A DNA stretch of 5,101 nt, from positions 1 through 5,101 of the forward strand of contig CAIYNT010000283.1 in the NCBI GenBank assembly GCA_903927605.1. Direction: 5' to 3'. Position numbers and translations under genes: made by a program. Every line of letters begins with the position of its first letter. The first letter of the stretch is position 1. The DNA is from an uncultured Holophagaceae bacterium. GTDB lineage: Bacteria > Acidobacteriota > Holophagae > Holophagales > Holophagaceae. The notes under the pieces are model-generated. The model was not told where the DNA came from and made no database searches. It worked only from the letters and a program-made list of their open reading frames with translations. Of the stretch, positions 1 to 4,622 are shown in pieces.

Positions 1-150
1 CCCCAGGAAGGCGTGGTCATCCTGGAACAAACTAGGCCTGGCCTTGCTTTGACGGGGATTCCTACCCAGATCCCCGAAGGGGGACCAGGGACCGGGGCCG
101 TCGTGTTTCTGGGAACACCCTGGACGTCCGCACCTTGTGGAACGCTCCCC
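1..150. repeat. Modular intergenic repeat, copy 1 (modules R1-R2-R3)
   Basis: This is the fullest copy of a modular repeat. R1 (12-32) contains CGTGGTCATCCTGG. R2 (34-80) begins AGGCCTGGCC and ends CAGATCCCCGAAGG. R3 (101-150) begins TCGTGTTTCTGGGAACACC and runs to AACGCTCCCC. All three modules recur downstream with few mismatches, R1+R2 at 248-316 and R1+R3 at 335-425. Open frames cross it on both strands, but their composition is low-complexity Gly/Pro/Arg and the repeats do not keep one frame, so I treat it as non-coding. Its origin is unknown. It could be a dispersed extragenic repeat family or recombination debris at the edge of the mobile segment. Confidence 0.7.
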
Positions 151-247
151 TGCCCTACTTACCCCCGAACAACCAGTGACGGTTGCCCGGGGTGTCCCCG
201 GAAGTTCGGAAAGCCTGTCTGCGGACATGCCGGGGCCGAGCGAATTC
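151..247. other. Spacer between repeat copies; contains a GC-rich palindrome
   Basis: This is unique sequence between repeat copies 1 and 2. The only structure seen is a perfect 6-bp inverted repeat, CCGGGG-TGT-CCCCGG (187-201). No T-run follows on either strand and no coding signal is evident. Together with the repeat copies and 449-539, this makes the first ~540 bases a gene-free stretch. Confidence 0.4.
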
Positions 248-316
248 CGTGGTCATCCTGGAACAAACCAGGCCTGGCCTCGCTTTCATGGGGGTTCCTA
301 CCCAGATCCCCGAAGG
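248..316. repeat. Modular intergenic repeat, copy 2 (R1-R2, R3 missing)
   Basis: R1 recurs at 248-268 and R2 at 270-316, in the same order and with the same one-base gap as copy 1 (R2 is 47 bp in both copies). Differences are a few substitutions and a short TTTGACGGGG versus TTTCATGGGG variation. R3 does not follow. The sequence instead runs through GGCTTTAGGGAGAAACC straight into copy 3. Confidence 0.7.
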
Positions 317-334
317 CTTTAGGGAGAAACCCGG

Positions 335-425
335 CCCCTAGGAAGGCGTGGTCATCCTGGGACAAACCCCGGACCATCGTGTTTCTGGGAACACCCTGGG
401 TTCCGCACCTTGTGGAACGCTCCCC
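335..425. repeat. Modular intergenic repeat, copy 3 (R1-R3, R2 missing)
   Basis: It begins CCCCTAGGAAGGCGTGG, matching the first bases of the window with one inserted T. R1 lies at 347-367 (GGGACAAAC instead of GGAACAAAC). R3 lies at 377-425 and matches 101-150 almost exactly through TTGTGGAACGCTCCCC. R2 is absent between them. A fourth, degenerate R1 start (CGTGGTCAT then CTGGG, one C lost) follows at 434-448. Confidence 0.68.
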
Positions 426-520
426 CGGTTCTGCGTGGTCATCTGGGGGACCCGGAGGTTCCATAAAGCGCCACTTCCGCACGTCAGGAGTTTCCCAGCG
501 GTCGGACAGGGGAACGGGAT

Positions 521-533
521 GGCGCGTAGCGCC
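521..533 (-). terminator. Possible weak hairpin just downstream of the RES toxin
   Basis: GGCGC-GTA-GCGCC forms a 5-bp all-GC stem with a 3-base loop 6 bases past the toxin stop codon. Its position suits a transcript end, but there is no T-tract after it on the minus strand, so it is not a canonical intrinsic terminator. It may only protect the 3' end or be incidental. Confidence 0.25.
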
Positions 534-539
534 TGGTAA

Positions 540-1106
540 TTAGGACTGGAGCACGAGCCTCTTCCCAGTCCAAACGAAGGTCCGGGCACCAATCGTCGCA
601 TAAGGCACCCTCAAGCCCCCGGGCAGAAACCGGGCGACACAAGGCCCGTGATGCCGGGGAGAGTCGTAGAGGAGCCCGTCCAGGCCCACCTCAAACGCCG
701 CAATGGCATACTGGCGGGCCGCTGGGTAGGACAACCGTGAAGGCGACTGGAGCCCGGGCGTCGAATGCCGCCGGATGTCGTCGAATCGACCCGAGAGTGG
801 CAACTCCAGGAGACTGTACCTGAAGATCTGATGATGAGCCGCTAGCTGGAATCGGAGATAGTGCGTCCGGAGATGATGCGCCACCTCCGCCTCGCAAGTC
901 TCGACATCCTCGGCTGCGTACAACACTGGGAAGCCAGGAGAGTCGAACCGCCCCCAGAAGGTCCGGTTTGCAACCGCGCCTCCCCCTGCCCGCGCCGCCG
1001 ACTGTACCCCAACGAGCCCGAGTCGCGCCAGCGTGCTCTCTGGCCGCTGAAGAGCAAGACGCAGACAGAGCCTGGCATACAGGACGGCATAGTCTCCGGC
1101 TGGCAC
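540..1106 (-). CDS. RES-domain toxin of a RES/Xre toxin-antitoxin module
   Basis: This 188-residue protein has the RES (Arg-Glu-Ser) fold signature. Characterized RES toxins (MbcT, ParT and relatives) attack or modify NAD+ or related metabolism in the cytoplasm and are neutralized by a DUF2384 antitoxin. Visible here are the N-terminal YARL (Arg12), then WGRFDSPGFPVLYAAED (residues 51-67, with Tyr63) leading into ETCEAEV with Glu74. Near the C-terminus, GLDGLLYDSPRHHGP (141-155) carries Ser149. The R/E/S assignments come from motif spacing as I recall it. The start is GTG, the first start after an in-frame stop. GGAG lies 8 bases upstream, inside the last codons of the antitoxin gene, and only 3 bases separate that gene's stop from this start, so translation is probably coupled. 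The length suits the family and no lesion is seen. Confidence in the family is high, but the exact chemistry is inferred. Confidence 0.9.
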   Translation of the reverse strand: MPAGDYAVLYARLCLRLALQRPESTLARLGLVGVQSAARAGGGAVANRTFWGRFDSPGFPVLYAAEDVETCEAEVAHHLRTHYLRFQLAAHHQIFRYSLLELPLSGRFDDIRRHSTPGLQSPSRLSYPAARQYAIAAFEVGLDGLLYDSPRHHGPCVARFLPGGLRVPYATIGARTFVWTGKRLVLQS

Positions 1107-1109
1107 AGG

Positions 1110-1565
1110 CTAACTCCAGGCGCCGAGGACGAAATTCAGGTAGTCGCGCACAAGGAGGAGACCCTCCACGCCCGATTGCATGACCTCCAAGGGAGTCTTC
1201 CCCTCGAAACCTGGGGCCCCAAGAGCCTCCCTCGGCCAGGCACGAAAATCCTCCTCCGCCTGGTGGAGATCCCCAGTTGCCTCGAAGATCCTCAGTAGAG
1301 CAAACACCCGGCTCCGCTGATCTGGGGTCCAAAGCGGCTCGCCACGAGAGGCGTCCGCCATCTCTACCCAGCGAAACCAAGTGGTTCGCGAGGTGGCCAG
1401 CAAATTGGCCATCACATCCGGTCCCAACCCCCAGAATTCGCCGAGCTTCCGACACGCCCCCAGGAGTTCCAGCACTGGCACCCCCTCAAGAAGACGAACA
1501 TTGTCCTGCCTGCCGCCATGGAAGGGGACCTCGGGAGAAGGCGCGATGGATCGAGCGGTAGTCAT
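1110..1565 (-). CDS. Xre/MbcA/ParS-type antitoxin (DUF2384-like) paired with the RES toxin
   Basis: This 151-residue protein lies immediately upstream of the RES toxin, the standard antitoxin-first order. Residues ~33-70 (LGACRKLGEFWGLG through LLATSRTTWFRW) look like an Xre-type helix-turn-helix that would bind the module's own operator. Residues ~76-151 (EPLWTPDQRSRVFALLRIFE, then GKTPLEVMQSGVEGLLLVRD) match the DUF2384 toxin-binding region, with its typical 'G-x-TPL-x-x-x' segment before the final helix. In this family the antitoxin caps the toxin active site and the complex represses transcription. The ATG at 1563-1565 is chosen because GGAGG precedes it by about 5 bases. A longer open frame extends upstream but overlaps the relaxase gene and is low-complexity. 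An 11-bp inverted repeat sits 26-55 bases upstream and is a likely operator. Confidence 0.88.
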   Translation of the reverse strand: MTTARSIAPSPEVPFHGGRQDNVRLLEGVPVLELLGACRKLGEFWGLGPDVMANLLATSRTTWFRWVEMADASRGEPLWTPDQRSRVFALLRIFEATGDLHQAEEDFRAWPREALGAPGFEGKTPLEVMQSGVEGLLLVRDYLNFVLGAWS

Positions 1566-1581
1566 GGTGACCTCCACCACT

Positions 1582-1587
1582 AGGATA
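1582..1587 (-). promoter_or_regulatory. Putative -10 element of the toxin-antitoxin promoter
   Basis: On the minus strand TATCCT (4 of 6 to TATAAT) lies 16 bases upstream of the antitoxin ATG. A weak -35 (CTTACC, 3 of 6) sits 17 bases further up, inside the spacer of the inverted repeat at 1591-1620. The promoter is weak on paper. Its value lies in overlapping a strong operator-like palindrome. Confidence 0.4.
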
Positions 1588-1590
1588 GTC

Positions 1591-1620
1591 CCATTTGGGA
1601 CCAAGGTAAGTCCCAAATGG
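1591..1620. promoter_or_regulatory. 11-bp perfect inverted repeat, likely antitoxin operator
   Basis: CCATTTGGGAC and GTCCCAAATGG are exact reverse complements separated by 8 bases. The palindrome lies between the relaxase stop and the antitoxin start and overlaps the putative promoter. Spacing and symmetry suit a dimeric HTH protein contacting two half-sites, and autoregulation by the antitoxin is the rule for this class. No T-run follows on the minus strand, so a terminator for the upstream gene is less likely, although an RNA hairpin is possible. Confidence 0.65.
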
Positions 1621-1680
1621 TCATCAAGGCTCCGCTGAGCTTGCTCGAAGTCAGGAGTTCTCGTCCGGTATGGAAAGGCC

Positions 1681-2390
1681 CTAACGGTCTTGGTCTTGGG
1701 GCCGCTTCTTGTGCGGCGGAACAGGGAGCCTTGGCCTGCCCTTGGAGTGACCTTTTTTCTTGGGCGGCGTAGGAACAGGGGTGGATCCGCCCCCACCAGG
1801 CTCTGGGGTGGCACCACCCCCATCGTCATCCTTCTCGGGCTCCACAGTGACTTTCTCGGGTGTTCTGAGCGGCCGCATTCGGCGGTATTCGGCCTCTTCG
1901 GCGGGCAACTCGGAGACCACGATCTGGGGCTTCCGTTTGGCCCGATCAACGGCCTCTTTGACCCATTCAGAGGCCGGGCGTCCATCAGGTGCGAGGATGA
2001 TGGGGCGCTGCGTGGGACGATCCGCCATTCCAAGCTCCGAGGGTGCGGGTAGGTGGATCTCCTGGTATTCGGGCAGGAGCAGCCCCGATTTGGCGGATTC
2101 CCGCCAGAGTAGGCCGCGAAGGTTTCCATGCTGCGCCACACGCTGCACGTCACTGTGGTGCATCTCGTCGGTGTCCTGCCCAGGGTGGAACTCTTGCAGG
2201 GAAACCATCACCCCGGTGGTGGCCAGGGGATCCCGGCAATAGGCCCGCAGCAGGGGGTCGTTGGCGGCAACTGCAAAGTGGTCCTCGCCAAACGCCCGAG
2301 TGATCTCGGGGCCCTGGGGCTTCTTCCCGAAAACGCGAGCGAGATCCTGGTCCGCGTAGGACCAGGCCTTTCCAGGGATCAGGAGGCCCG
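1681..2390 (-). other. C-terminal coding segment back in the relaxase frame
   Basis: About 235 codons at the end of the 760-codon frame read as a real protein. Examples are GLLIPGKAWSYADQDLARVF, the conserved-looking TTGVMVSLQEFHPGQDTDEM, RPIILAPDGRPASEWVKEAV, and a tail with an acidic/Gly linker followed by PPKKKGHSKGRPR. I recognise no domain. There is no ATG, GTG or TTG near the 5' edge. The first ATG (2206-2208) lies well inside the segment. A CTG overlaps the stop of the preceding frame as CTGA (2379-2382). A single extra G in the run at 2387-2389 would instead fuse it directly to the middle segment, giving AELAERGLLIPGKAWSY. The basic tail would suit DNA binding next to a relaxase, but that is inference. 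Confidence 0.5.
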
Positions 2391-3963
2391 TTCCGCCAGT
2401 TCCGCCTCGAAGACTCGCCTCAACAGCACGGCCCCCAGGCCCACGTCGATCCAGAGGTCCGGGTGGACGGGGAAAGGATCCATGGTCACTGTCAGCAATG
2501 GTCCGGGCCAGTGAATCACTGGATCCTCGGTCCACCACTGGCTGTGCCGGAGCGGTATCGAGCCATCGGGCAGCGACATCCAGACCAGACCGTATGGCAG
2601 GTCGGTGCTGTTCGGTTCTTCGCAAGGGATCGCCCAGAGGTTCCGGTCCTTCCATGACTCCACCAGGGCCTCGGCCGCCTCCAGCATCTCCGCTGTCGAT
2701 TTGAGGTGGTTCGCGGTCTGCGCGTTCCCGTCGGGGTTCTTCAAGGCGGCCTTCCGCTCGGTGCCCACCTGGATCAACACGTCGATCTGCTTCTGGTAGC
2801 AACTGGCCGGAAACGGAAGCTGCTTCCGGTACTCCGGACTGTTGGACAGGATCAGCAGGCCGTAGGCCTCTCGCTGCAAGCGGATCTGCTCCGGGGACAG
2901 CGTGGCCAGGTCGTCGGCCGTGACCCGCCGAGCTGGGGGTGTCCACGATTGGCTTTCGCTTGAGCCAGGGTCGGAAGGAGAGTCCGGATTGCTGCTCGCC
3001 GGATCCGGCTCCGGGTCTCTGATGAGGCCATCGTCCGGTGAGCCGCCAGGTGCGTGTGGCGACCTCAAGGGCGCGTTCCCGGCGCTGGAGTGGCGTGAGG
3101 GTGGTGATGGATTCCTGGCGGCTTCCAGGGCCTTCAAGGCTGGCGATTTCATAGGCGATCTCCTGTAGCTGTCGTTCGTGTTCAGCGACCCGCGCCGCAA
3201 GCTCCTCCGCTCGCCGCATGTCTTCGGCCATCCGGGCACCTTCAAGAGAGGGTCGTCCAACCCGCTCCATGTTGTAGGCGGCCCTGGTGAGGTTCCTTGC
3301 TGGGCGTTCGATGCCACGCTCAAGGTTGGTCCGGCAGTCCACCCGACCAGGGAGACCAGCGGCCTCCATGTGTTTGTTCTCGATGACCTCCCAGGCTTTC
3401 CTCCACTTTTCGACCAGGTCTTGCTTGTTCCAGGTGCGGTCCTTTGTCTTGTCGAATCCTTGGTCAGTGAGTCGTCGGAGAGGGGTTGTGACATGGGCGT
3501 GCGGGTTGGGCTCATCCTCGTCGGTGATCTTGGGCATGTGCAGATCCACTTGGGCACTCATGCCTTTGCTGATCAACTCGGTCTGAACGAACTCCATGAC
3601 CATGGCCAGTTGCTGTTCCCAGGTCAGGCCGTAGGGCAAGGTCAGGCAGAACTCGCGGAAGAGTTGGGCGTCCTTGCGGTTCTCGGCTAGTTCGACATGC
3701 TCCCATAGGCCCTGTGGATCATCGGCCCACTCGGGCACAAGCCCAGGGTGGACGATTTCCGTGTGGACGATCCGCTCGGCGCGTGGGCGGTAGTCGTGGA
3801 CCCGGCCAGCGAGATCAACCAGACGAGTGCCGGAGCGGTAGGCGGCAGCAGCCACCGCGTTGGGAACCTCGCCGGACGCAAGCTGGTCAGTCCTACTCGT
3901 CACGGACACCTCACACCGGTAGGTGGGAGTGGCCGAGGCGGGCTGGACGGGGGCAGAGCGCAA
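1681..3963 (-). CDS. MobA/MobL-family (MOBQ-type) relaxase; reading frame apparently disturbed in the middle
   Basis: The relaxase nicks the transfer origin, stays covalently bound to the 5' end and pilots the strand during conjugation. Residues 1-~305 carry the family signature. These are a first strand TYRCEVSVTS, then AVAAAAYRSG with Tyr42 as probable catalytic tyrosine, KDAQLFREFCLTLPYGLT (98-114), the metal-binding PNPHAHV (His155, His157), and DCRTNLERGIERPA near 209-222. A charged helical stretch (~240-275) follows. The start is TTG, the only canonical start before the first conserved strand, with AAGG 7 bases upstream. GTG codons further in would remove that strand. The 760-codon frame has no stop, but residues ~310-525 are Gly/Arg/Pro-rich and look out of frame, while the neighbouring frame reads well there. 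Residues ~526-760 look genuine again and end in a Gly/Pro linker and a Lys/Arg-rich tail. The relaxase domain is secure. The single 760-residue product is doubtful. Confidence 0.82.
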   Translation of the reverse strand: MRSAPVQPASATPTYRCEVSVTSRTDQLASGEVPNAVAAAAYRSGTRLVDLAGRVHDYRPRAERIVHTEIVHPGLVPEWADDPQGLWEHVELAENRKDAQLFREFCLTLPYGLTWEQQLAMVMEFVQTELISKGMSAQVDLHMPKITDEDEPNPHAHVTTPLRRLTDQGFDKTKDRTWNKQDLVEKWRKAWEVIENKHMEAAGLPGRVDCRTNLERGIERPARNLTRAAYNMERVGRPSLEGARMAEDMRRAEELAARVAEHERQLQEIAYEIASLEGPGSRQESITTLTPLQRRERALEVATRTWRLTGRWPHQRPGAGSGEQQSGLSFRPWLKRKPIVDTPSSAGHGRRPGHAVPGADPLAARGLRPADPVQQSGVPEAASVSGQLLPEADRRVDPGGHRAEGRLEEPRRERADREPPQIDSGDAGGGRGPGGVMEGPEPLGDPLRRTEQHRPAIRSGLDVAARWLDTAPAQPVVDRGSSDSLARTIADSDHGSFPRPPGPLDRRGPGGRAVEASLRGGTGGTGLLIPGKAWSYADQDLARVFGKKPQGPEITRAFGEDHFAVAANDPLLRAYCRDPLATTGVMVSLQEFHPGQDTDEMHHSDVQRVAQHGNLRGLLWRESAKSGLLLPEYQEIHLPAPSELGMADRPTQRPIILAPDGRPASEWVKEAVDRAKRKPQIVVSELPAEEAEYRRMRPLRTPEKVTVEPEKDDDGGGATPEPGGGGSTPVPTPPKKKGHSKGRPRLPVPPHKKRPQDQDR
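2379..3152 (-). CDS. Frame-shifted middle coding segment or nested gene of unknown function
   Basis: This 257-residue frame lies inside the relaxase gene on the same strand, offset by one base. Residues 1-75 are Ser/Pro/Asp-rich and look disordered. From ~78 the sequence is clearly protein-like, with helical TADDLATLSPEQIRLQREAY, GLLILSNSPEYRKQLPF, KSTAEMLEAAEALVESWKDR and then a Trp/Pro-rich WTEDPVIHWPGPLLTVTMDP and DLWIDVGLGAVLLRRVFE. I recognise no domain. An ATG at 3150-3152 has AGGAG 7 bases upstream, so independent initiation is possible, although that AGGAG also encodes Gln-Glu in the relaxase frame. Alternatively there is no separate gene, and these residues are the relaxase's own middle domain reached after an indel near 3030-3050. 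The frame ends at a TGA (2379-2381), just where the relaxase frame becomes protein-like again. Confidence 0.5.
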   Translation of the reverse strand: MKSPALKALEAARNPSPPSRHSSAGNAPLRSPHAPGGSPDDGLIRDPEPDPASSNPDSPSDPGSSESQSWTPPARRVTADDLATLSPEQIRLQREAYGLLILSNSPEYRKQLPFPASCYQKQIDVLIQVGTERKAALKNPDGNAQTANHLKSTAEMLEAAEALVESWKDRNLWAIPCEEPNSTDLPYGLVWMSLPDGSIPLRHSQWWTEDPVIHWPGPLLTVTMDPFPVHPDLWIDVGLGAVLLRRVFEAELAERAS

Positions 3964-4001
3964 CGGGATGCCTTGTAGGGAAAGGGCGCGAATGGGAAAA
4001 A

Positions 4002-4025
4002 GGTGGTTCGGTGGCTCGCCACCGA
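4002..4025 (-). promoter_or_regulatory. Leader hairpins upstream of the relaxase, possible attenuator
   Basis: TCGGTGGC-TC-GCCACCGA (4008-4025) is an 8-bp perfect inverted repeat. On the minus strand its GCCACCGA arm is followed by ACCACC and then TTTTT. The GGTGG in the first arm (minus strand) could pair instead with the second CCACC, directly abutting the T-run. This gives two mutually exclusive stems in the relaxase leader, about 40 bases before its start. It could be a leader attenuator or simply part of the oriT structure. Confidence 0.35.
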
Positions 4026-4035
4026 GGGACCCGGA

Positions 4036-4104
4036 ATACGTTGAAACCTGGAGCGTAGCGATCAGGGGTCAACGTATAACCGGGCTTTTGTCCTTGGGGA
4101 CAAA
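4036..4104. other. oriT: Candidate origin of transfer (oriT)
   Basis: This lies in the divergent gap between the relaxase and the small charged protein, the usual place for oriT. ATACGTTGA (4036-4044) and TCAACGTAT (4069-4077) are perfect 9-bp inverted repeats. Inside them CCTG (4047-4050) pairs with CAGG (4063-4066) across a symmetric 2x2 internal loop, giving a 13-bp interrupted hairpin. The right arm runs into CGTATAACCGGGCTTTTG. MOBQ nick regions, as I recall them, have an inverted repeat followed by a pattern like TATAAxTGCGCCCTT, so position and TATAA agree but the GC core does not match exactly. A further 7-bp stem, TTTGTCC-TTGG-GGACAAA, follows at 4087-4104. The nick position is not determined. 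Confidence 0.6.
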
Positions 4105-4137
4105 CGAGAAAGACCTGACGCTCCGAGTGTAGCGCAC

Positions 4138-4165
4138 TTGACTCCGAAAGGCGAAAAGGTGTAAT
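4138..4165 (+). promoter_or_regulatory. Sigma70-like promoter of the small accessory gene
   Basis: TTGACT (4138-4143, 5 of 6 to TTGACA) and TGTAAT (4160-4165, 5 of 6 to TATAAT) are separated by 16 bases. This is the best promoter match in the window. Transcription would start near 4172, about 19 bases before the chosen ATG. It is adjacent to the candidate oriT, so relaxosome proteins bound there could repress it. Confidence 0.65.
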
Positions 4166-4168
4166 CTC

Positions 4169-4182
4169 GTCAATGGTCAATG
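4169..4182 (+). repeat. Tandem 7-bp repeat at the transcription start
   Basis: GTCAATG occurs twice in direct tandem, overlapping the predicted +1 and ending at the ribosome binding site. It could be a small operator or an RNA-level control site. With only two 7-bp copies, chance is not excluded. Each unit contains an ATG (4173-4175 and 4180-4182), only the first of them in frame with the gene. Confidence 0.3.
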
Positions 4183-4190
4183 GAGCTACG

Positions 4191-4547
4191 ATGAGCGATG
4201 AGCAGACAAGGAAAACACGCAGGATGCCTACCCTGGAAGAGCGCCGGGCCAAGAAGGCTGAGCGTTTAGCCGAACTGGAAAAGGCGGCCAAAGACCTTCA
4301 GGAAAAACTGAAGACCGAGAAACGCGAGTTGGCCATGCTCCTGACGCCAAGGAAGTCACAAAAGGAGCAGAAGGTCGAGGCGGCGCGGCTGTGCATGATC
4401 GCGAAGTGCATCCTGAAGCAGATCGAACTCGGGAACCTCGACAAGGGGACATTCGACGGGTGGATGGATGCGTTCCTGACCAGGCCGTATGACCGCAGAC
4501 GCTACTACGGTGAAGAGGCGATCAGCAACCAGACCTCGGGATTATGA
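4191..4547 (+). CDS. Small charged helical protein, probable relaxosome accessory (MobC/TraD-like)
   Basis: This protein has 118 residues. Residues ~14-50 (LEERRAKKAERLAELEKAAK and following) are dense in Lys/Glu/Arg/Ala and predict a coiled coil. Residues ~53-108 (RKSQKEQKVEAARLCMIAKC to TRPYDRRRYYG) form a compact helical domain resembling, by eye, the 'RK-x-R-x-x-RL...LG' region of small MobC/TraD-type mobilization proteins. The evidence for function is mostly position, being divergent from the relaxase across a candidate oriT. Such proteins bind oriT and help the relaxase open the strands. The ATG at 4191 is preferred because GGAG lies 5 bases upstream. An in-frame ATG at 4173 has no ribosome binding site and sits almost at the predicted transcription start. 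It could also be an unrelated DNA-binding protein. Confidence 0.7.
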   Translation: MSDEQTRKTRRMPTLEERRAKKAERLAELEKAAKDLQEKLKTEKRELAMLLTPRKSQKEQKVEAARLCMIAKCILKQIELGNLDKGTFDGWMDAFLTRPYDRRRYYGEEAISNQTSGL

Positions 4548-4574
4548 GACCCTAGGGCCTTCAGGGACTATAGC

Positions 4575-4601
4575 GTTTGCATGGCAAACTATGGTTACCA
4601 T
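4575..4601. promoter_or_regulatory. Two small palindromes before the lipoprotein gene
   Basis: GTTTGC-ATG-GCAAAC (4575-4589) is a perfect 6-bp inverted repeat, and ATGGT-T-ACCAT (4591-4601) is a perfect 5-bp one, almost touching it. A TATAGC hexamer (4569-4574) could be a -10 element just before them, but no convincing -35 is present. The pair may be an operator. They are the only structure seen in 4548-4622. Confidence 0.35.
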
Positions 4602-4622
4602 GAAGCCACATTTGGAGGGCAC

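Noticed and set aside
1..460. CRISPR array
   Set aside because: Repeats are long, unevenly spaced and modular, without uniform spacers.
13..543. 176-codon plus-strand open frame across the repeats
   Set aside because: Composition follows the repeat modules, which are not kept in one frame. There is no ribosome binding site and no recognisable domain.
1566..2153. N-terminal extension of the antitoxin frame (196 codons upstream of its ATG)
   Set aside because: It overlaps the relaxase C-terminal segment, is Arg/Pro/Ser-rich, and the internal ATG at 1563-1565 has a strong GGAGG.
3178..3690. 170-codon plus-strand open frame opposite the relaxase
   Set aside because: It is antisense to the conserved relaxase motifs and is explained as a GC-rich shadow.
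4132..4139. GCGCACTT, the complement of AAGTGCGC, similar to part of the MOBQ nick core
   Set aside because: It is short, is not preceded by a good inverted repeat on the relevant strand, and overlaps the -35 of the accessory promoter. The hairpin at 4036-4077 is the better oriT candidate.
3911..4291. 126-codon minus-strand open frame across the intergenic region
   Set aside because: It would overlap the candidate oriT hairpins and both flanking genes. It has no good start signal and its composition is unconvincing.
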